A stretch of DNA of 64,000 nucleotides from Myotis daubentonii (Eukaryota > Chordata > Mammalia > Chiroptera > Vespertilionidae): NCBI RefSeq assembly GCF_963259705.1, contig NC_081849.1, positions 52,548,093-52,612,092 of the forward strand. The letters run 5' to 3'. Positions 56,100 to 64,000 of this stretch are shown one piece after another (position 1 is the stretch's first letter; every line of letters starts with the position of its first letter). The translations under genes were made by a program, and so were the position numbers. A model generated the notes under the pieces. It saw nothing but the letters and a program-made list of their open reading frames with translations, ran no database searches and had not been told where the DNA came from.

Positions 56100-56228
56100 T
56101 TTTTTAAAAATTCAAACTTATTGGGGTGACGTTGGTTAATAAGGGTATATAGGGTTCAAGTGTACTTTTCTGTGATCCACATTCTGTATATTGCATTGTG
56201 TGCCCACTACCCAAAGTCAAAGTCATTG
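56100..56228 (-). mobile_element. L1 3' UTR relic, antisense
   Basis: 'ttattggggtgacgttggtt', 'attgcattgtgtgcccact' and 'acccaaagtcaaagtcattg' are inverted L1 3' UTR text, the same family as at 13925. Confidence 0.65.
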
Positions 56229-56229
56229 A

Positions 56230-58419
56230 ATCTTTAAAAGTCAGCTCTTTTGCTATTTTTGATCATGGCGGGAATCGTAGGGATATGATCCTCAAAACTA
56301 GGCTTCAGTTCCACAATGATGCCATTTGAGCAGGCAGTGAACATGAGTGCCAGTGAGAAACAGCGTGGCCGAGTGTGAGCCGAGGAGCACTTGGAGTTCG
56401 CAGATCAGTTGGAATTCCGGTTCTCCCACATATGAACAGGTGACTTTGGACATGTTTCTTAACTTTTTGAGTGTGAATTCCTCAAGAGTAAAATGGTGAT
56501 AAAAATAGTTAACTTTCAGGGTTTGAGTGAGAAATAAATTATAAAATAAATTGCTCAGCAAAAACGACAAACATATAATAAGTCTCAAAAATTAGTGCTT
56601 CCTTTTTCTTTAAATCATTTAGGGTTTGATTCTCTGTCCACATTAATGTTAGTTTACTGAACTGATGCTATTTAGTTAGGACAACTTGAAACCATTTATT
56701 AAGCAGGGTGTTGAATGCCTGCTCAGCTATTGCATATCAGTTAGGAAGGCCACAGTCGCCAGCCAGTCACGCATGCAGTGACCTGACCAGCCAAAAACAC
56801 TATATAATAATGTTGCAGTTACTATACAACTGATAGTTTATGATGAGGTTTCTCAGGTAAAATTTCTATGGGGTGAGTAGAGTGAACAAAATGAGGAAAA
56901 ATACTAAAGTAAAGGGCCTTTCTTATGCCAGTATCTTATCGTATATTTGAACTTCCATAGCTTTGGCTTGGAGAACTCATTCTTTGAATAATAAATGTAG
57001 TTTCATCAGGGGAAATGGAAATATTTAGAACGTTCAAAGCTAACAGCATCAGTGCTTGCTACCATCTCTGTGGTCTCCCTCCAGGAGTCCTGCCCCAGGC
57101 CTGGGCTCATCTGCAGGCCATAAGATTCTGGACCGGCATTTTCCTGGGAAAGTTACTAAACTTAAAATGATTCCTCCTTGGCCTTTGACTCAAGTATATT
57201 AACAAGGCATGGCCTTGTGTTAAGGCAGCACGTCTTCAGTTTAGAGATTTCATAGAAACCACTGCAGGTTGTAGAAGCGACGGAGTGCCCACTTATGCTA
57301 AAAGGCGGTGCTGTTCAAGGCTCATTCTCTTGTTGGTCCAGAATTGAAAACTACAGACCACCTGGTTGCTTGGTGGGGGGCAGTATCTGTCACACAAACT
57401 AAGAATTATTGTGTCTTTTGTTTAGCCCTTCAGATGTTTGCTTTTTCAATTGTATGAATAGCAATAGCAGCCACAGTAGTAATAATAGTAGTAATATTTT
57501 CAATAATATTTCCTTAAGCTTGTATATTAAAAGACTTTTTTTAGAACACCCCCCATTTTTTTAAAATCAGGATAAGTCCAAATTATTACTGCAAGGAAAT
57601 TTTATGCATTTTATGAATGAGGGGAATCACATCACTTATATAGGTTTAGACCTGCTTATGTAGGGCATGTGCCTGGGAAAGGGGGTGGAGCTGCTTTGCT
57701 GAGCAGAAGAGGTCAGATGATGTTCTCTCTCTCTCTCCAAGGTGCAGGCTATAACCCCTGAGCCTTGTTGCCTGAGGCAGGAGGGTCCCTGACTGATCAT
57801 TGCCAGCTTCACTGGCATTGATGCAATCTAGACAGCAAAACACATTTTGTGTTTCTCTAAACGTGAAATGTAATTAGATCATTTTGTGTGTGTTTTTTTA
57901 TAACTGTGATACATTCCATGAGGCCCCGGGGCATAGTCACATTTGAAAATGCCAACAATTAAGTATTTTAAATCACGTAAAAATCCTCAAAACTCGAATT
58001 CACATGCTTTCTACTAATCTACTATCAACAATTTCAATTTAGATTATTTTTGAATTAGTGAGTGAGGCTGGTCAAGTTTACAGAAAAATATAATTTTGAA
58101 ACATGAGAGGGTACTGTGTTCCTGATAGCTTGATCTACAAATCAGGCAAGCACAAGGTAAAATGTGTTAGCCAATTCATGGGAGCGTGACTCACAGCCAG
58201 GCCTGTGGAAATTCAGTATTTTTCATTTGACTCAATTCTTTCCCCTAAGCTAGAGAATTTGAAGTCAGATTTCTAGTTCAGTTATATCCAGAATTTTCTC
58301 TGACAGAAAGACCAAGGAAAATCAGAAAGAACAATTCATGTCCTGTGGTATCTTTCAAAACTTAATGATGTATTTATACTTTAAACATATCCTTTTAAAT
58401 TTAGTATTTTCAAAATATT
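56230..58419. other. Unassigned DNA
   Basis: No recognised repeat besides a short AAT/GTA-rich tract near 57465-57500. No convincing exon. Confidence 0.4.
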
Positions 58420-58617
58420 TAAAACATTCATTTTAGAGAGGAAAGGAGAGAGAGAGAGAAACTTCGATGAGAAAGAAAAATCAATCAGCTGCCTCCTGCA
58501 TGTTCCCTACTGGGGATCAAGCCTGCAACCCGGGCATATACCCTGACCAGGAATTGAACTGGTGACCTCTCAGTGCATGGGACGACGACCCAACAACTGA
58601 ACCACACTGGTAAGGGC
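58420..58617 (-). mobile_element. Ves SINE, antisense (left member of a head-to-head pair)
   Basis: Tail side 'aaaacattcattttagagag', then 'gatcaagcctgcaacccggg', 'gaccaggaattgaactgg' and head end 'accacactggtaagggc'. No clear target duplication. Ends approximate. Confidence 0.9.
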
Positions 58618-58636
58618 ATCAGTGTTAATAGTTTTA

Positions 58637-58870
58637 GCCTTAGCTGATTTGCCTCAGTGGATAGAGCATCAGCCTGCAGGCGGAGAGGGTCCTGGGTTCA
58701 ATTCCAGTAGGGACATGAATCTCAGGCTGGATCCCTGGCCCTGGTCAGCGCATACAGGAGGCAACCAATCAGTGTTTCTCTCACACCAATATTTTTCTCT
58801 ATCTCTTCCCCTCCCTTCCACTCTCTCTAAAAATCAATGGAAAAATATTCTCAGGTAAGAATTAACAAAT
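58637..58870 (+). mobile_element. Ves SINE, sense (right member of a head-to-head pair)
   Basis: Head 'gccttagctgatttgcctca', 'gtggatagagcatcagcctg', 'tgggttcaattccagtaggg', a CT-rich 3' part and tail 'attctcaggtaagaattaac' followed by a short (AT)n. It belongs to the same tail subfamily as the copy at 18446. Confidence 0.92.
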
Positions 58871-58885
58871 ATATATATATATATT

Positions 58886-60270
58886 TTTAAATATTTTTTT
58901 CATATTTTTTAAGATTTCAATTTCAGTGCATATATTAAATATGAATGGTGCAGTTGTGAGCTAAGGAGTGCCAAGAATTGCAAACAGGAGGAAGAGGCCA
59001 GGAAGGCTCCTCCCTGAGGCCCTCTAGAGGGAGCATGGCTCGCTGCCATCGTCATTTCTGACTGCTAGCCTCCAGAATGGTGAGACAATACATTTCTCCT
59101 AAATAATTTGAGATTGTGGTGATTTGTTTCAGCAGCCCAAGGTGACTAATACTAAGAGGGTGCAACTATTGCTATTTTTTCCAGATACAATTCTGCTAAA
59201 TATCTGCAGATATGTTTTATGAAGATTCAGAATCTTCTTGACTCATGTTTCATTGGAGTGGATTTGTATCTATTTACAAGGAAGGAAAATTTGCTTGCAA
59301 CTTTAAATAAACATCTATGTGTTATGAAATTTGTAAAATTCTATTGATACTAAGACTGGCATTATATTTTGATGATAATAAGCTTTTTTGTTCTACAGCT
59401 TTGTCCTAGCAGATGGTGGATAGCATCAAGAATAATCTGATAAAAGAGTTCTATTATTAAAATTCATTTGAATAAAAAAAGGTCAGTCATGGAGAATTTG
59501 TAATTATATATTGAAAATGAAAAAAAGTAAGCAAAAAAATTACACAGAAATCTCTCTGAGGTATCTATGTTGAACACATTTAATAATCATCTATTTTTGT
59601 TTCTCATCCCCTAATCAGCATAATAAGTTCAAGCCCAGTTTATTTGAAATAAACTCTGAAAAAGCTATCTCATGCAGCAGGGCTTGTATTTCCACTGCTG
59701 GAATTCACATTAAAAGAAATAAGTCAAACCCAATATGCACATAATTTTTAAATATGAATAAATATTTGAAAACAAAAAATATTATTGATGTAAATGGAAT
59801 TTAGACAAGCATTGAGGTATAAATATAATCAATGGATCTATTTTGAAAGAACAAAATATCTAAACATTAATGGAAAACAATACCAGAGATTGTACATTTT
59901 TTATTGACATTTCAAAATATGTTATGAAACATACATCATAATTCATATTTCTTTTAAAAATGGAGCTTCTTTCTGAATAAAGAGCTCCTGGAGTAATTTT
60001 AAAAGCTTATTTGTCACTATTAGTCTTGAAATTGCTCTTCCTTACTGAAAATGAGACTCAAACCAGTTGGCTTGGTCATAAAAATCTAACCAAGGCTTGA
60101 TATTCTTTTTAGGTTCTGGTCTCTATATTGGAAACTGAGATAATTTATAACCAAAAAATCTGAGAGGCAAGTTTCCATCACTTGAAATCTTAAGTACAAC
60201 AGAATTTGAAATAGAATTTTCCAAGTATTTTTATCTTTTTTGGAAATTGATTCAGTCTTTGACTCATTTT
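58886..60270. other. Unassigned DNA
   Basis: AT-rich, nothing recognised. Confidence 0.4.
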
Positions 60271-60274
60271 GACT

Positions 60275-60375
60275 CTCTGCTGGGACTGGGGGAGAGCAAT
60301 AAACAAGGCAGATTGATCCCTTCCTGCTGGAGTTTATGACCTAGCAAGAATGATAATTGATCAAATAATTTAAGT
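60275..60375 (-). mobile_element. L2 3' end relic, antisense
   Basis: 'gggagagcaataaacaaggc', 'tcccttcctgctggagttta' and 'tgacctagcaag' fit inverted L2 text. Diverged. Confidence 0.45.
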
Positions 60376-61493
60376 AATAATTTTATCAGCTAATTAATAT
60401 ATAATTATTTCATTATGATTGTAAGAAATGAAAAATAGTTTGTTGTATTAGTCAGATTCTGGTTGCAAGCCATACAAACCCAACTGGAATTATTTTTTCC
60501 AATGGGAATTCACTGGCATGTCTACCTAAAGAGTCCAGAGTTATTCTGACTTCAGGCATAACTGAATTTAGTGTTTAATCAAGGTTATTGGAAATCCATG
60601 TATCTCCATGATTTGACTTTTTTTCTACAGTTTGTCTTTAATTTCAGGCAGAATGGAATGGCTCAGTTCACCACCAGCAGTGCCAGGCTTATATTCTACT
60701 TGTTTAGTAACACAGAGAGTGCTGCTTACCTAAACACTGCAGAAAAGCCGAGGGAATGACTTTCATTGGGTCGTTTTGTCCATCTGTGAATTGATGCCAG
60801 TCAAGTTCATTGGCAGATTCTTGGTTTCCCTGTGAGGTAAACTCCTATTCCAGGGGCAGCTACAATGAACTGAACTCAGACACCATGGACTAAACGAATA
60901 AAATAGTTGATTTTCTAAAGGAAAACTGAAATGTTATCTAAAATACAAACAAAACATGAAAAGAAACACTGAGAAAGCAAAAAAGAAATAGGTCTGCACA
61001 GCTGTTGGGTATCTTTCACTCCGCTGCGCACTTTGTATGTGAGTAGACCCTAATTACATATAAATGCAAATCTTGGGTCCAGTTTAAAATTAGGAGTAAA
61101 CTAAATGGATATTTCCCTTAGCTTGCCTAGGTAGAATATTTCTCTGAAATGACAAAGAATTCTTTGGGTTTAAGGTACCCTGTTTTTTGACAAGCAAGGT
61201 ATAATTTTACTACCTGAATGTTGCTGAATATTAAATGGTGGCCTTTAAATATTGAGATAAAAGTGACATCATTACATCTTAATGTTCTGAAAAGGTGGTT
61301 TGAATATTTTTTTTGAAGAGCTATTATATGCTGCATGCTACAAAATATAAAAGATTCAATAGCAAAATGTGTCTCCCACTTCTGTTCCTAAGCCATATTT
61401 TTAGTTCACAGATGCAAACTAGTTTGACAACTTTTTCATATATTTTCCATAGATATATATGTGTGCATATATATATACACTTGTACATATATA
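60376..61493. other. Unassigned DNA
   Basis: No recognised repeat or exon. A TA-rich simple tract lies at 61450-61493 beside the LTR. Confidence 0.4.
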
Positions 61494-62016
61494 TGGGGAT
61501 CCCTGTTCGTGGCGTCAGATATGGGGGGAATGGCATTCTTTCTTCTTGCGACCAGCGCAGAGAGAGAACTCAGGGGTTGATGAAATCTTGAATAGAACGT
61601 GATGAGGTTTAAGGAAAATGAATAAAACAAGACTGAGACAGAAATAGAGGAAAGCTGGGACCGGGTGTGGCGTCTGCTCTCTGATAGATGAACAGGGCCC
61701 AGAGCCAGCACAGCAACCTTTATTTATAGCCAAATACCAGGAAGTTTTACTAAGAGTAAATAGAAGGGGGAATGTGTGTGTTCTTGTGGCTTCCTCCTAA
61801 AGTCACCTCCAGTGGGTCTGAATCGCATTCATTCCTGGTGCTTGACTAGATTTAGACAAGAGCCCATTTCCGGGCCCCTGGCTTTGAAGGTCTACTGAGG
61901 CATTCCCACCTCTTGGTTAGATATGCCCCCAAGATAAGGCTCTGCCTTCATCATGGGTTCGTTGACATGAATTTAAAAGAAAGCCAGCGCCTTCCCTGGC
62001 AGGGGGACTTCCACAC
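61494..62016 (-). mobile_element. Solo LTR of an endogenous retrovirus (class II-like)
   Basis: On the plus strand it starts 'tggggatccctgttcgtggc' and ends 'gggggacttccaca', so it is bounded TG...CA in the minus direction as well. The minus strand has 'ggctataaataaaggttgct' (TATA motif) and, downstream, a pyrimidine-rich 'cctctatttctgtctcagtc'. Adjacent hexamers are tatata and catata (5 of 6), but the flanks are TA microsatellite, so the duplication is only suggestive. No internal retroviral genes are present. Confidence 0.7.
61710..61728 (-). promoter_or_regulatory. TATA motif of the second solo LTR
   Basis: The complement of 'acctttatttatagcc' reads 'ggctataaataaaggt', at the expected position in the LTR. 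Confidence 0.5.
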
Positions 62017-62799
62017 ATATATATGTAAAACTTAAATAATATCATGTTCTAGGGCATGGACTTGTGGACTGGTAAGTCTTAGAATGGCCAGTAAAGAGGG
62101 AAGTTTCCTTCAAGATTGGGATATAAGTTACTTCAGATATGGAGAGCATTATAAACCAGGTCATGGTGTGGGGAATTTTTTCTCAGAGAAACTAAAGATT
62201 TTGAAGAAGAAATTAAGAAGTTGTGAAAAGTTAATAAGTCAGCAATGTGTAAACTGAAATGGAAAATAGATTTGAAATTGGTGGGACCTGTAAGATATAT
62301 AGAAATGGAAGTATGTGAAGTAGAATGAGGGTGTAGAAATGAAGAGGATGAGATGAATGAGAGATGTTTTAGATATAAAATCAATAAGATTTTTATATAT
62401 GTCTCCTTTTACCCCCAACAAATGTAAAACTTTACACAGTAAATATAAAAATAAATAAATAAATAAAAATAAAATAAGCAGAGATGACAAAAAAAATCAA
62501 TAAGATTTGCCAGCTAATTTGACAGAAGAAGAAAGTGAGAGAGAGGAGTTAAAATGAGTCTGAGGTTTTGACTGTAGTACCTGGGGTGGGGGGCAAGTAA
62601 TGCTATTGCTGAAGACAGGAAACATGGCCAAATATTGGCTAGGAATAAATCCTCCAAGAAGACTCCGTATTGGGAACAATAAAAAATTAGAGACATAGGA
62701 GAAGCCAAGGGAACCTGTAATAGCTACAGAGAACACCAAGAAATGGCTGTTGGCTTTGGAGATATAATATCATTAAGGGCCTTTCTAAGCTCCTTAGGG
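62017..62799. other. Unassigned DNA
   Basis: No exon or recognised repeat apart from the AAAT tract. Confidence 0.4.
62449..62475. repeat. (AAAT)n short microsatellite
   Basis: Run of aaat units, 'aataaataaataaataaa', between unassigned AT-rich flanks. Confidence 0.85.
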
Positions 62800-63240
62800 G
62801 GCTGCAGTGAGGGTGGAAGCCACTTTAAGAGGATTGGAGGTCTTTTGCTTTAGTGTTTGGCATCAATGTTCACGCTTTCTTGCTGGCCTTAATCCTTGGC
62901 ATTATGCTCAGTGCTCCTTTCACCACTTTCCACATCCCCTTTATAAACATTTTCTATTGATTTTACTCACTTGGTGTCTCTCAGACCGCCCCATTCCTTT
63001 CCATTCTCCAATATTTTTTCTCCAGTCAAGGTTCACCAGTGTCTCTCTACTTAACCACTGCAATCAAATCACACAATCCATTCTCTGTATAGCAGATAAA
63101 GCAATCCTTCAAAATTACACATACTTGATCTTGGGCACTGTACAGTTGAATTTTGTTTTGTATAATCCCATTACTCTTAAAGACCAAACTCTTCAATGTG
63201 GCTCTCTTATCTGTGAATGATTTGGTGTGAGGATATCTCT
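62800..63240 (+). mobile_element. Possible L2 LINE relic
   Basis: 'cttgctggccttaatccttg', 'tcctttcaccactttcc' and 'ctctacttaaccactgcaat' weakly recall L2 3' text. The 137-codon frame across it has no recognised domain. Confidence 0.3.
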
Positions 63241-63753
63241 CCAGCCTCATTTAGCGTTATTCTTCTCCGTATAGTACAACCCAGTTATACTGGCTTCCTT
63301 TGAGTTTTTCAAATATATTAGTTTTTATTACCTACTAGATTGAAATTATTGGGCAAGAAGATCAATCATTTTCCCCATTATTTCTTTTTTGCCTCCCTCA
63401 ACACATGGGGCATAGAAAGGTAGACAGTTTTTAATAAATGCGCTTAGAGAAAATACATTTGACATGGTATGTTCCCTCTCATGATGGCGATCATGTCTAG
63501 TATCAGAGGATGGTAGTTGGGAAGGCATTCAAGGTCAGTAATACCTATTTTCAATGTGTCCTTTGTGAGCAGAATGAAATCTTTTTGGATAATACAAATG
63601 AACACGAAAACTGCTGATTTTAGATATTTAAATCATAGAGCTGTCTGTTCAGAGCATGATTTAAATCATTTTCTGAAGATATTTACTCTTGCATTTTAAA
63701 CTAGTGAAAGCTCTTAGTATCCCATATTTCCTCTTGACCTACAGTGTTTATAT

Positions 63754-63967
63754 GTATTTATTTTTTAAAAAAATATATTTTGAGAGGAAGGGAGAGGGAT
63801 AGAGAGTTAGAAACATCAATGAGAGAGAAACATCCATCAGCTGCCTCCTGCACACCCCCAACTGGGGATGTGCCCTCAACCAAGGTACATGCCCTTGACC
63901 AGAATTGAACCTGGGACCCTTTAGTCCGCAGACCGACACTCTATCCACTGAGCCAAACCAGTTAGGG
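63754..63967 (-). mobile_element. Ves SINE (tRNA-derived)
   Basis: Antisense Ves: 'tattttgagaggaagggaga', 'agaaacatccatcagctgcc', 'gaccagaattgaacctggga', 'ctctatccactgagcc' and head end 'agttagggc'. The 15-bp target duplication ctacagtgtttatat at 63739-63753 and 63968-63982 is perfect. It resembles the copy at 4253 ('cacaccccaactgaggatg'-type body). Confidence 0.95.
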
Positions 63968-64000
63968 CTACAGTGTTTATATTTAAATTTCCATGTTAGT

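Overview
The window reads as non-coding nuclear DNA of a vesper bat (Vespertilionidae, for example Myotis, Eptesicus or Pipistrellus). The evidence is the repeat content. There are thirteen tRNA-derived SINEs with the Ves consensus shape, seven Helitrons with the HeliBat end structure (5' TCCTATATAATAAAA, 3' palindrome plus CTAG), vesper-bat-type short hAT elements, and bat-type L1 and half-L1 (HAL1) copies. HeliBat amplification is known from vesper bats. I recognise no host protein-coding exon, rRNA or genuine tRNA gene. Nearly all open frames of 60-220 codons are chance frames in repeats, microsatellites or AT-rich DNA. The only long frame with clear protein homology is the ORF1 of a half-L1.

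Layout. 1-2 kb: an old sense-strand L1 relic with an old hAT inside it and a 78-bp tandem duplication near its 3' end. 2-17 kb: mostly unassigned AT-rich DNA with Ves SINEs (4.3, 12.9 kb), MIR (8.2 kb), an MLT1-type LTR (10.3 kb), L2 (13.2 kb), old L1 pieces (7.1, 13.9, 14.4, 15.0 kb) and a MER5-like hAT (16.3 kb). 17.3-25.5 kb: three HeliBats, two Ves SINEs (one splitting a MIR), another Ves SINE splitting an MLT1-type LTR, and CT and TCTA microsatellites. 25.5-28.4 kb: an old antisense L1 interrupted by HAL1 copy 1, whose ORF1 carries three stops. 28.4-40 kb: an unidentified possible retrocopy, a short hAT (31.0 kb), a twin-primed (5'-inverted) L1 (32.6-34.2 kb) and a Ves SINE (38.3 kb). 40.8-43.4 kb: two HeliBats in tandem joined by a TA tract, then a solo class II-type LTR with an internal 13-bp minisatellite. 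43.5-47.2 kb: repeat-poor DNA. 47.5-51.7 kb: a dense nest of Ves SINEs, three short hATs and a HeliBat. 52.2-54.6 kb: HAL1 copy 2, complete with a 14-bp target-site duplication and an intact 288-codon ORF1. 54.9-64 kb: a HeliBat with three 49-bp repeats, a head-to-head Ves pair, a second solo LTR and a terminal Ves SINE.

How the parts relate. No operon or pathway is encoded. The region records successive waves of mobile DNA: MIR, L2, MLT1 and old L1 are the host layers, and they were later interrupted by Ves SINEs, hATs, HeliBats, HAL1s and LTRs, several with readable target-site duplications that fix the order. The half-L1s and Ves SINEs lack a reverse transcriptase, so they must have been copied by an L1 elsewhere in the genome. 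The HeliBats and short hATs likewise depended on proteins encoded elsewhere. Family assignments come from recalled consensus features and need a RepeatMasker run for exact names. Boundaries supported by target-site duplications are the most reliable.
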